Assembly: GCF_001476905.1 (NCBI RefSeq)
Contig: NZ_LDTE01000044.1
Coordinates: 1 to 64,000, forward strand
Source: Sphingomonas sanguinis
Lineage (GTDB): Bacteria; Pseudomonadota; Alphaproteobacteria; Sphingomonadales; Sphingomonadaceae
Length of the DNA stretch: 64,000 nt
Reading direction: 5' to 3'
Shown piece after piece: positions 53,651 to 61,580 of this stretch. Position numbers and translations under genes: made by a program. The notes beneath the pieces are model-generated. The model searched no databases. It worked only from the letters and a program-made list of their open reading frames with translations, and was not told the origin of the DNA. Position 1 is the stretch's first letter. Every line of letters starts with the position of its first letter.

Positions 53651-54661
53651 ATGCCGACCATCACCACCGACCATCTGACCATCGCCTACGACCTCTACGG
53701 ACCGGAGGGCGCGCCCGTCGTCCTGCTGCTCCATGGCTGGCCCGACGATGCCACGACCTGGGACAAGGTCGCGCCCCGCCTTGCCCAGGCGGGCCTGCGC
53801 GTCGTCGTGCCGACCCTGCGCGGGTTTGGCGCGACGCGGTTCCGCCATGACCATACACCTCGCAGCGGCGACAGCGCGATCCTGGCGATGGACGCCATCG
53901 CGCTGATGGAAGCGCTGGGAGTCGAGCGGTTCATGGTCGCCGGGCACGACTGGGGCTCCAACGCCGCCGAGGCGCTGGCGGTCGGCTGGCCCGAGCGGGT
54001 CCAGCGGCTGGCGATGCTCAGCACCCCGCCGCGTCTGGGCGGGATGCCGACGCCTTCCTTCGACCAGGCCCAGCGGCAATGGTATCACTGGTTCCTGGCG
54101 ACCCGGCGCGGCGCGCAGGCGGTGCGCGACGACCGGCGCGGCTTTGCCCATGCCCATTGGGTCAACTGGTCGCCGCCCGGCTGGTTCGACGAGGCGACCT
54201 TCGCGCGCGTGGCCAAATCCTTCGACCATCCCGACTGGCCCGCCGTGACGATCCACAGCTACCGCGTGCGCTGGGACGAAGCGCAGCCCGATCCGCGCGG
54301 GCGCTGGCTGGCCGACCGGGTGAAGACGACCAAGACGCTGTCGCTGCCGACGCTCTATTTGCATGGCGCGGTCGACGGGGTGAACCCGCCCTCGACCGCG
54401 CGCGATGTCCCGGCCAAGTTTACCGGCGCGTTCAAAATGGTGGAACTGGCGGGCGTCGGTCATTTCCCGCAGCGCGAAAACCCGGAAGCGGTCACCCGCC
54501 ACCTGCTGGAGCTATTCGGCGAGCAGGACGCGGAGGGCGGCCCGTGGAAGCTGGCCGCCGGGATCGCTGCTGCGGGATTGCTGGCGGCGGCGGTCGGGAT
54601 TGCCCTTAGGCGAGACAAAGCCGACGAATCCTCCCCGCCACGGGGAGGTGGCAGCGCGTAG
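53651..54661 (+). CDS. Alpha/beta hydrolase, epoxide hydrolase-like
   Basis: A 336-residue enzyme with H-G-W-P-D (oxyanion hole) near residue 29 and the nucleophile elbow G-H-D-W-G-S with Asp, as in epoxide hydrolases and dehalogenases. A late acid residue sits in L-H-G-A-V-D and the catalytic His in G-V-G-H-F-P. The C-terminus adds a hydrophobic helix (A-A-G-I-A-A-A-G-L-L-A-A-A-V-G-I-A-L) and a basic end, a likely membrane anchor. The last dozen codons and the stop are supplied by a palindromic repeat at 54627. It is divergent from the MFS gene. Confidence 0.8.
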   Translation: MPTITTDHLTIAYDLYGPEGAPVVLLLHGWPDDATTWDKVAPRLAQAGLRVVVPTLRGFGATRFRHDHTPRSGDSAILAMDAIALMEALGVERFMVAGHDWGSNAAEALAVGWPERVQRLAMLSTPPRLGGMPTPSFDQAQRQWYHWFLATRRGAQAVRDDRRGFAHAHWVNWSPPGWFDEATFARVAKSFDHPDWPAVTIHSYRVRWDEAQPDPRGRWLADRVKTTKTLSLPTLYLHGAVDGVNPPSTARDVPAKFTGAFKMVELAGVGHFPQRENPEAVTRHLLELFGEQDAEGGPWKLAAGIAAAGLLAAAVGIALRRDKADESSPPRGGGSA

Positions 54662-54756
54662 CGCTGACGGAGGGGGCATGCGTCATGGGATGACCTTTGC
54701 GGCCATCCCCCTCCACCATGCTTCGCGTGGCCCCTTTCCCCGTGTCGGGCAGGATT
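54627..54756. repeat. Palindromic intergenic repeat, type 1 (second copy)
   Basis: This has the same design and partly the same sequence as 41621-41740: a CCTCCCC/GGGGAGG hairpin followed by TGGCAGCGCG and TGACGGAGGGGG on the left, and the inverted counterpart with CCCCCTCC and TTCCCCG ending AGGATT on the right. It is less perfect than the other copy. The left unit provides the stop codon of the epoxide hydrolase-like gene. Confidence 0.72.
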
Positions 54757-54875
54757 GAGATTGCCGCCCCGCCCGGCCCATGCCAGAAGCGCCCCAGGGT
54801 GTTCGTGGGCCAGACACGGGCAGGATGATCGTTGGTCGGGCCGCCAGCGACGATGAGCCTTGTCGGAGCCCTATC

Positions 54876-56051
54876 ATGATTCAGCGTCTTCGCATCAGTG
54901 CGATCCGTCGCTTCCTCGAAAGTCAGACCTCCGCCGGTCTCGTCCTGATGGCGGCGGCGGTGATCGCCTTGATCCTTGCCAATTCGCCGGTCGCGAGCGA
55001 CTATGAGGCCGCCCTTCACCATCATCTGGGGCCGCTGTCGCTGGGCCACTGGATCAATGACGGGCTGATGGCGATCTTCTTCCTGCTGGTCGGGTTGGAG
55101 ATCAAGCGCGAAGTGCTGGATGGACAGCTGTCCACCTGGCCGCGTCGCATCCTCCCCGGTCTGGCCGCGCTGGGCGGTATGGTCGTGCCCGCGCTGATCT
55201 ACCTCGCCTTCAATCGCGGCGGCACCGCTTCGGGCTGGGCGATCCCGGCGGCGACCGATATCGCCTTTGCGCTGGCGGTCATCCGGCTGGTCGGCAACCG
55301 GGTGGCCGCCTCGCTGCGCATCTTCCTGGCGGCACTGGCGATCATCGACGATCTGGGGGCGGTGGCGATCATTGCCGCCTTCTATTCCACCGCGCTCTCG
55401 ACGATCGACCTGGGCGGTGCGGCGGCGATGCTGGGGGTGCTGATCGCATTCAACCGGCTGGGCGTGAAGCGTCTGTCCCCCTATCTGCTGATCGGCGCGA
55501 TACTCTGGGTCTTCATGGTCCGCTCGGGCATTCATGCGACCATTGCGGGCGTGCTGCTCGCCTTCACCATTCCGATAACGCGCACCCCCGCGCGGCCCGA
55601 CTGCGATGACGACACGCGGGACAGCCCGCTCCACCGACTGGAACATGCTTTGCACAAGCCGGTCGGTTTCCTGGTCGTGCCGATCTTCGGCCTCGCCAAT
55701 GCCGGGGTGCCCGTGCTCGGCCTGCCCGCGGCGGCCTGGGGAGCGCCGGTGACGCTGGGTGTGGGCGCGGGGTTGCTGCTGGGCAAGGTGCTGGGCGTGT
55801 TCGGCATGACGATGCTGGCGGTGCGCCTGAAGCTGGCGGACGCGCCCGCCCATGCCAGCACCGCCCAGATGCTGGGCACGGCATGCCTGTGCGGCATCGG
55901 CTTCACGATGAGCATCTTCATCACGCTGCTCGCCTTTCCCGGCGATCCGCTGCTCCAGGCGGAGGCGAAGCTGGGGGTGGTGGCGGGGTCGTTGCTGTCC
56001 GGCCTGATCGGCTTTGCGATCCTGCGGCGGGCCTCGCCCCAAAGAGCCTGA
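54876..56051 (+). CDS. nhaA: Na+/H+ antiporter NhaA
   Basis: A 391-residue inner-membrane antiporter that exports Na+ in exchange for H+ at alkaline pH. Typical segments are [25 protein letters not shown] (with the ion-binding Asp of helix IV) and I-I-D-D-L-G-A-V (the two catalytic Asp of helix V). [11 protein letters not shown] follows near residue 347. ATG 54876 with GGAG upstream was chosen because the open frame before it has no family match. No regulator (nhaR) is adjacent. Confidence 0.93.
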   Translation: MIQRLRISAIRRFLESQTSAGLVLMAAAVIALILANSPVASDYEAALHHHLGPLSLGHWINDGLMAIFFLLVGLEIKREVLDGQLSTWPRRILPGLAALGGMVVPALIYLAFNRGGTASGWAIPAATDIAFALAVIRLVGNRVAASLRIFLAALAIIDDLGAVAIIAAFYSTALSTIDLGGAAAMLGVLIAFNRLGVKRLSPYLLIGAILWVFMVRSGIHATIAGVLLAFTIPITRTPARPDCDDDTRDSPLHRLEHALHKPVGFLVVPIFGLANAGVPVLGLPAAAWGAPVTLGVGAGLLLGKVLGVFGMTMLAVRLKLADAPAHASTAQMLGTACLCGIGFTMSIFITLLAFPGDPLLQAEAKLGVVAGSLLSGLIGFAILRRASPQRA

Positions 56052-56104
56052 CAAACGTCGAACGCCCCTATGCCTCGCGTCCCGGCGCGGATAGGCAGGG
56101 CGGG

Positions 56105-56464
56105 ATGATACGGATCGGCTGGCTAATTCTGGGATGCCTGTTCGTCGCGCTCGGGGTGATCGGCGCGATCCTGCCGCTGATGCCGACGACGATCTTCCTG
56201 ATCCTGGCGGCGGGATGCTTTGCGCGTTCCTCGCCCCGGCTGGAGGCGTGGCTGCTCGACCATCCGCGCTTCGGCCCGACCTTGCGGGCTTGGCGGCAGA
56301 ACGGTGCGATCGGGCCACGCGGCAAGGCGATGGCATGCGGCGGCATGGCGCTGGGCTACGGGCTGTTCCTGCTGACGGCACGCCCCCACTGGCCGCTGGC
56401 GCTGCTGGTTGCGGCGGTCATGGCGGGGTGCGCCACCTTTGTGCTGACCCGCCCCACCGCATGA
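56105..56464 (+). CDS. YbaN family (DUF454) inner membrane protein
   Basis: A 119-residue protein with L-G-V-I-G-A-I-L-P-L-M-P-T-T-I-F-L-I-L-A-A near residues 16-36, then F-A-R-S-S-P-R-L-E-A-W-L and two C-terminal hydrophobic segments, the DUF454/YbaN layout. GCAGGGCGGG precedes ATG 56105. Family function is unknown. It lies between nhaA and the parD-like gene, both on the same strand, but the gaps do not show an operon. Confidence 0.82.
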   Translation: MIRIGWLILGCLFVALGVIGAILPLMPTTIFLILAAGCFARSSPRLEAWLLDHPRFGPTLRAWRQNGAIGPRGKAMACGGMALGYGLFLLTARPHWPLALLVAAVMAGCATFVLTRPTA

Positions 56465-56487
56465 TCCGGCTTGCGCGTCGAATATAC

Positions 56488-56503
56488 GAAGCATAAACGC
56501 TTC
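56488..56503. promoter_or_regulatory. GAAGC/GCTTC palindrome over the parD-like start
   Basis: GAAGC (56488-56492) and GCTTC (56499-56503) flank ATAAAC, with ATA on both flanks, ending 4 bases before ATG 56508. The position suits autoregulation by the ribbon-helix-helix-type protein encoded next. The patch is AT-rich and may overlap the -10 region. Confidence 0.45.
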
Positions 56504-56507
56504 ATAT

Positions 56508-56714
56508 ATGGGTATCGTAAAAATCGACGACCAGCTTCACGAAGAGGTCCGCCGCGCCGGCACGGTCATGTGCCGTTCGATCAACGCGCAGGCCGAGTTC
56601 TGGATGAAGATGGGCATGCTGGCCGAGGCTAATCCGACGCTGACCTTCCACGAGATCGTCCAGGCGCAGATGGCCGCCGCCGACCTATCCGTGCCGCAAC
56701 CGCTGGTCGCCTGA
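56508..56714 (+). CDS. ParD-like antitoxin-family protein without a toxin partner
   Basis: A 68-residue protein beginning M-G-I-V-K-I-D-D-Q-L-H-E-E-V-R and containing S-I-N-A-Q-A-E-F-W-M-K, the pattern of ParD-like (DUF3423-type) ribbon-helix-helix proteins. A normal antitoxin would be followed by a ParE toxin; here the next gene, 1 base later, is map. The spacing implies co-translation. It is probably a DNA-binding autoregulator of this pair, inferred from the palindrome at its start. Confidence 0.72.
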   Translation: MGIVKIDDQLHEEVRRAGTVMCRSINAQAEFWMKMGMLAEANPTLTFHEIVQAQMAAADLSVPQPLVA

Positions 56715-56715
56715 C

Positions 56716-57480
56716 ATGGTGAAGACGGCGGACGAGCTGGCGCTGATGCGCGCCTCCGGGCGCTTGCTGGCGCAGGTGTTCGAGATGTTGGACACGCTGG
56801 AGCTGGCGGGGATGTCGACGCTGGCGATCAACGATCTGGTCGAGCGCTACATCACCCACGACCTGTCGGCGCGCCCCGCGAGCAAGGGGCAATATGGCTT
56901 TGCCTATGTGCTCAACAGCTCGATCAACCAGGTCGTCTGTCACGGCGTACCGAGCGCCGAGGACGTGGTAAAGAACGGCGATATCGTCAATCTCGACATC
57001 ACGCTGGAGAAGAACGGCTTCATCGCGGATTCGAGCAAGACCTATATGGTCGGCGAGGTGTCGCCCGGCGCGAAGCGGCTGGTCCGCGTGACGCAGGAAG
57101 CGATGTGGAAGGGCATCAAGCAGGTCCGCCCCGGCGCGCGGCTGGGCGATGTCGGCGCGGCGATCGAGAAACATGCCAAGGCGAACGGCTATTCGGTGGT
57201 GCGCGACTATTGCGGCCACGGCATCGGTCGCGAGATGCACGAGGCGCCCGATGTAATGCACTTCGGCCGACCGGGCACGGGTGAGTTGCTGCGCGAGGGG
57301 ATGACCTTCACCATCGAGCCGATGATCAACCAGGGTACGCGCAAGGTATCGACCAGCGACGATGGCTGGACGGTGATGACCGATGACGGGAAGCTGTCCG
57401 CGCAGTTCGAGCATACGGTCGCGGTGACGCGCACCGGGGTCGAGGTGCTGACCCTGCGGACGGGCGAGAAAGTAGGCTGA
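56716..57480 (+). CDS. map: Type I methionine aminopeptidase
   Basis: This 254-residue metalloprotease removes N-terminal Met from nascent proteins. The dinuclear metal ligands are seen in N-L-D-I-T-L, I-A-D-S-S-K-T-Y, Y-C-G-H-G-I-G, F-T-I-E-P-M-I and A-Q-F-E-H-T. It begins one base after the parD-like stop, and a palindromic repeat follows. It is not beside rpsB or secY, as housekeeping map genes often are, so a second map gene may exist elsewhere in the genome. Confidence 0.9.
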   Translation: MVKTADELALMRASGRLLAQVFEMLDTLELAGMSTLAINDLVERYITHDLSARPASKGQYGFAYVLNSSINQVVCHGVPSAEDVVKNGDIVNLDITLEKNGFIADSSKTYMVGEVSPGAKRLVRVTQEAMWKGIKQVRPGARLGDVGAAIEKHAKANGYSVVRDYCGHGIGREMHEAPDVMHFGRPGTGELLREGMTFTIEPMINQGTRKVSTSDDGWTVMTDDGKLSAQFEHTVAVTRTGVEVLTLRTGEKVG

Positions 57481-57484
57481 ATCC

Positions 57485-57641
57485 GTTCCCCGGCGAAGGC
57501 CGGGGCCCAGTTTCGGTGAAGCCTGAGGCGCGCGGGGCGATGCGTGGGAGGCATCGCCCCACGCTTGCTACGGCCTCCCCCGCATCGTCTCGGGCGCCTC
57601 AACCTTCGTGGCAACTGGGCTCCGGCCTTCGCCGGGGAACA
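57485..57641. repeat. Palindromic intergenic repeat, type 3
   Basis: The 28-base outer arms at 57485-57512 and 57614-57641 match at 27 positions when one is inverted. Each arm is a hairpin, GTTCCCCGGCGAAGG pairing with CCGGGG, and an inner GGGGCGATGC/GCATCGCCCC pair lies between them. It separates the convergent map and kdpE genes and could end transcription from both sides. Confidence 0.8.
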
Positions 57642-57649
57642 AGGCGCTT

Positions 57650-58333
57650 TTACCCCTCCACCCGCAACCGATACCCCACGCCCAGTTCGTTCGCGATGAC
57701 GCTCCCGACTGGCTGCGGCGCTTCGAGTTTCTGGCGCAGGTTGCGTACCACGATGCGCAAATAGTCGATACGCGGGTCCTCGTCCCCGCCCCAGGCGGCG
57801 TCGATGATCCTGTCGTGCGTCACCACCCGGCCGGGATGCCGCGCCAGCACCGCCAGCACGTCATACTCCTTGCGGGTCAGATGCTGTTGCTCTCCCCCGC
57901 GCGTCACGACACGCCGGTCGAGATCGATCGACAGGTCGCCCGTCCGCACCACAGCCGGTGCCGCCTCCGCCGCACGCCGATGCCGCAGCGCCACGCGCAA
58001 CCGAGCCAGCAGCTCTTCGCTGTCGAACGGCTTGGTCACATAGTCATCCGCGCCCAAGTCGAGCGCGGCGACCTTTTCCTCGGTCGCCTCGCGCGCCGAG
58101 ACGACCAGCACCACCCGCTCCGCCCCGCGCAACAGGGGGATCAGGCTCAGCCCGTCGCGGTCGGGCAACCCCAGATCCAGCAGCACCGCATCGGGATGCT
58201 CCGCCGCCGCATGAGCCAGCGCCTCGCGCCCGTCACGCGCCTCGACCACCCGGTGCCCCGCCTGTTCCAGCGTGTTGCGCAGCAGGCGGCGGATCGCGAC
58301 TTCATCGTCCACCACCAATATCGTCGCGGGCAT
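57650..58333 (-). CDS. kdpE: Response regulator KdpE
   Basis: A 227-residue OmpR-family regulator that activates kdpFABC when KdpD is stimulated. The receiver has D9-D10, the phosphorylated Asp53 in L-L-D-L-G-L-P and the Lys of V-T-K-P-F near residue 102. The winged helix ends V-V-R-N-L-R-Q-K-L-E and G-V-G-Y-R-L. ATG 58333 overlaps the kdpD stop as ATGA, whereas the longer frame upstream lies inside kdpD. Confidence 0.92.
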   Translation of the reverse strand: MPATILVVDDEVAIRRLLRNTLEQAGHRVVEARDGREALAHAAAEHPDAVLLDLGLPDRDGLSLIPLLRGAERVVLVVSAREATEEKVAALDLGADDYVTKPFDSEELLARLRVALRHRRAAEAAPAVVRTGDLSIDLDRRVVTRGGEQQHLTRKEYDVLAVLARHPGRVVTHDRIIDAAWGGDEDPRIDYLRIVVRNLRQKLEAPQPVGSVIANELGVGYRLRVEG

Positions 58334-60999
58334 CAGGCCATTCCCTCCGGCGCACCGTCGCGCATGATCAGGTCGCGCGGAAAGCACAGGGTGAAGGCCG
58401 CGCCCTCGCCATCCTCGCGATTGCCCGCCTCTACGCCCAGACCCATGGCCTCGGCAAAGGCCTTGACGATGGCGAGGCCCAAGCCGGTGCCGCCCGCCAC
58501 CCGGTCCGAGCCCTCCAGCCGCCGGAACGTCTCGAACACCTCCGCCTCGCGCCCTGGCGGCAAGCCGGGGCCATGGTCGAGGACCGAGAGGCGCAAATTG
58601 CCGTGGCGATGCCGCCCCTCGATCACGATCTCGGTCCCCGGGTCGCCATAGCGCCCCGCATTGTCGAGCAGGTTGAGCAGGCAGTGGTGCAACAACTGCG
58701 GATCGGCCCTCACCATCGGCAGGTCGGGCGGTACGTCGAGCCGTACCGCATGGCCCTCCAACGCGCGGCGGGCATCATGCGCCGCCCCCGTCACCGCGTC
58801 GCTGAGGTCGATCGCCTCGATCTTCAGCTTCAGCGCCCCCGCCTCGACCCGCGCCATGTCGAGCAGATTGGCGACGAAGCGATTGAGCCGCGCCGCCTCC
58901 CCTTCGATGGTCGAAATGAGGTCGGGCGTTGTGCCCTGCCGGAGTTGCGCGGCGGCGGCCATCACCGCGGTCAACGGCGTGCGCAGGTCATGGCTGACCG
59001 AGGACAGGAGCGCCGCGCGAAGCCGGTCGCGGGTGCGGACCGCATCGACATCGCGCACCTCCGCCTCCAGCCGCAGTCGCTCCAGGATCAGCGCGGCCTG
59101 GTCGATCAATCCGGTCAACAGCGGCAGGCGGTCGGCGCGCACCGGTTCGCCCCCCGCCTCGCGCGCCAGCCCCAATACGGCGAGCGTTCGGTTGCCCGCC
59201 TTCAACGGCTGGAACAGCCATTCGGAGGCGGCCAGCGTCGCCGACCCTTTGCCCGCCGGCGTGCCGGTGTCGAACGCCCAGTGCGCGGCGGCCATCTCCA
59301 TCGTCTCCAGCCGGTAATCAGGCTTGGTCGCCGCCTGCACCGCCAGCCCGGCGGGCGACGGGGTAAGCAGCACCGCCTGCACCTCGAACAGCCGGGCAAT
59401 GTCTTCGCAGATCACCCGCGACGCTTCGGCCGGGTCAGCCAGGCCACTCAGGCGGTGCAGGAACCCCGCCAGCGTCGCATTGTCGCGCGCGCTCGCCGCC
59501 GCCAGATCGGCCTGCGCGCGCACCCGCGAGGTCAGCTGGCTGGTCGCGACGGCGACGCCCAACAGGACGAAGATCGAGATGACATTCTCGGGATTGCTGA
59601 CGCTCAGCGTGCCGACGGGTGGCAGGAAGAAGAAGTTGTAGGCGAGGCTCGACGCGATCCCGGCGAACAGGCCGGTGCGCAGGCCATAGAGGCTCGCCGC
59701 CGCCATGACGGGCAGCAGATAGAGCAACGCGACATTGCCGAGGTTCAGGATGTGGAACAGCGCGCTCGCCAGCGCCGTCACCGCCACGACGCCGAGCAGC
59801 GTCAGCCCATAGCCGATGGGCGATCCCCATTGCCCGCGTCGTCGGGTCCGCTCGCGCTCGACCGGCGCTTCGCCGACCGGCAGGACATGAACGGTGACGC
59901 CGGGCGTCTCGCGCACCAGCCGGTCGACGACCGAGCCATGGCGCAACTCGAACCAGCGCGACCGCTTGGCCTTGCCGACGACCAACTGCGTGGCGCGCGC
60001 GTCGGTCAGGAAGGCGCGAATGCCCTCGACCACGCTGGGTGCGGGCACGGTCGCCACCGCCGCGCCCAGTTGCGTCGCCAGCGTCATGGTCGCCGCCAGC
60101 CGCCGATGCTGCGCCTCGCCCAAAGTCGCGGTGCGCGGCGTGTCGATGAATAAAGCGGTCCACGGCGCGCGCAGGGCATCGGCGGCGCGCTTGGCGGCGC
60201 GGACCAGTTCGTCGGCGCCGGGCAGTTCGCTGACCGCCACCACCAGCCGCTCGCCCGCCGCCCATTGGCCGCCGACGCCGAGGCTGCGCACATGGTCGAG
60301 CATTTGCGCATCGACCGCCTGCGCCGCCCTTCGCAGCGCCAGTTCGCGCAAGGCCGACAGGTTGGACTTGGAGAAGAAATGCGACAGCGCCCGCGTCGCT
60401 TCCTGCGGGAGGTAGACCTTGCCCGCCTTCAACCGCTCGATCAGTTCGTCGGGGGGGATGTCGACCACCTCGATCTCGGCCGCCTCCAATATGCGGTCGG
60501 GCACCGTCTCGCGTACGCGGACGCGGGTGAAGCTGGCGACGACGTCGTTCAGGCTTTCGACGTGCTGGATGTTGACGGTCGAATAAACGTCGATCCCGGC
60601 CGCCAGCAGTTCCTCGACATCCTGATAGCGTTTGGGATGGCGGCTGCCCGGCGCATTGGTGTGCGCCAGTTCGTCGACCAGCGCGAGGCGGGGCGCGCGG
60701 GCCAGGACCGCGTCGATGTCCATCTCGTGCAGCGTCCGCCCCTCATAGGGGACGGCACGGCGGGGCATGACCTCCTGCCTCCGGACCAGCGCCTCGGTCT
60801 CGACGCGGCCATGGGTTTCCACGACCGCGACGACGACATCGACACCGTCGCGGCGGCGGGCGGCACCCTCGGACAGCATTTCGAACGTCTTGCCGACGCC
60901 GGGTGCTGCCCCGAGGAAGATTTTCAGGCGGCCGCGCCCCTCGCGTTCGGCGACGCGAAGCAGGGCATCGGGGTCGGGGCGCGGCTCGCCTGCCGTCAT
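58333..60999 (-). CDS. kdpD: Sensor histidine kinase KdpD
   Basis: An 888-residue K+-limitation sensor. The N-terminal KdpD domain has Walker-type G-A-A-P-G-V-G-K-T near residue 31 and L-V-D-E-L-A-H-T-N. A universal-stress-type domain follows (about 245-365), then four membrane helices (about 395-490) and a GAF-like region. The kinase has S-S-V-S-H-D-L-R-T-P (phosphorylated His), N-box L-L-D-N-A-G-R-Y and G-T-G-L-G-L-A-I. It overlaps kdpC and kdpE by a few bases, so the whole kdp set is one operon. Length and order are normal. Confidence 0.94.
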   Translation of the reverse strand: MTAGEPRPDPDALLRVAEREGRGRLKIFLGAAPGVGKTFEMLSEGAARRRDGVDVVVAVVETHGRVETEALVRRQEVMPRRAVPYEGRTLHEMDIDAVLARAPRLALVDELAHTNAPGSRHPKRYQDVEELLAAGIDVYSTVNIQHVESLNDVVASFTRVRVRETVPDRILEAAEIEVVDIPPDELIERLKAGKVYLPQEATRALSHFFSKSNLSALRELALRRAAQAVDAQMLDHVRSLGVGGQWAAGERLVVAVSELPGADELVRAAKRAADALRAPWTALFIDTPRTATLGEAQHRRLAATMTLATQLGAAVATVPAPSVVEGIRAFLTDARATQLVVGKAKRSRWFELRHGSVVDRLVRETPGVTVHVLPVGEAPVERERTRRRGQWGSPIGYGLTLLGVVAVTALASALFHILNLGNVALLYLLPVMAAASLYGLRTGLFAGIASSLAYNFFFLPPVGTLSVSNPENVISIFVLLGVAVATSQLTSRVRAQADLAAASARDNATLAGFLHRLSGLADPAEASRVICEDIARLFEVQAVLLTPSPAGLAVQAATKPDYRLETMEMAAAHWAFDTGTPAGKGSATLAASEWLFQPLKAGNRTLAVLGLAREAGGEPVRADRLPLLTGLIDQAALILERLRLEAEVRDVDAVRTRDRLRAALLSSVSHDLRTPLTAVMAAAAQLRQGTTPDLISTIEGEAARLNRFVANLLDMARVEAGALKLKIEAIDLSDAVTGAAHDARRALEGHAVRLDVPPDLPMVRADPQLLHHCLLNLLDNAGRYGDPGTEIVIEGRHRHGNLRLSVLDHGPGLPPGREAEVFETFRRLEGSDRVAGGTGLGLAIVKAFAEAMGLGVEAGNREDGEGAAFTLCFPRDLIMRDGAPEGMA

Positions 61000-61568
61000 C
61001 GCTTGGCAGCAGCGTCCAGCGCGCGGTTGAGGGCGAGGACGTTGACGTGCGGGTCGCCAAGCATCGATTCCTCGGTATGCGCAACGACCAGCGCGCGGAG
61101 CTGCTCGACCGGCAGGTTACGGACTCGCGCGATGCGGATGGTCTGCGCCTGGGCGGCGGCGGGCGACAGATCGGGGTCCAGGCCCGATCCGCTGGCCGTC
61201 ACGAGGTCGGCGGGCATGTCGCCCATCACGCCCTCGGCCCGGCGCTTGGCGACGTCCGCCTTCACCCGGTCGGCCAAAGCCTGCGAGGTAGGCCCCAGGT
61301 TCGAGCCCGACGAGGCCAGCCCGTCATAGCCTTTGCCCGCTGCCGAGGGACGCGTCTGGAAATAACGGTCGCTGACGAACGCCTGTCCGACGACCTCGGA
61401 GCCGATCACCCGGCCATTCGCCTCAATGAGGCTGCCACCCGCCTGATGCGGGAAGATCGTCTGTCCGATCCCGGTCATCGCCAGCGGATAGGCGATGCCG
61501 AGCAGGGCGGCGAACAGGATCGTCATCACGATCGCGGGCCGCAAGGCGGAAGTGAAATCCTTACCCAT
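60996..61568 (-). CDS. kdpC: K+-transporting ATPase subunit KdpC
   Basis: A 190-residue single-span membrane protein: an N-terminal helix (A-I-V-M-T-I-L-F-A-A-L-L-G-I-A-Y-P-L) followed by a periplasmic domain with Y-F-Q-T-R-P-S-A-A and S-G-S-N-L-G-P-T. The C-terminal P-A-D-L-V-T-A-S-G-S-G-L-D-P and H-V-N-V-L-A-L-N complete the KdpC pattern. It assists high-affinity K+ uptake by KdpAB. It overlaps kdpD by 4 bases and lies 12 bases after kdpB. Confidence 0.94.
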   Translation of the reverse strand: MGKDFTSALRPAIVMTILFAALLGIAYPLAMTGIGQTIFPHQAGGSLIEANGRVIGSEVVGQAFVSDRYFQTRPSAAGKGYDGLASSGSNLGPTSQALADRVKADVAKRRAEGVMGDMPADLVTASGSGLDPDLSPAAAQAQTIRIARVRNLPVEQLRALVVAHTEESMLGDPHVNVLALNRALDAAAKR

Positions 61569-61580
61569 GACAGTTCTTCC

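Noticed and set aside
57958-60153. Plus-strand open frame of 731 codons across kdpE and kdpD.
   Set aside because: Antisense shadow of kdpE and kdpD. The composition is Arg/Pro-rich and no motif is present.
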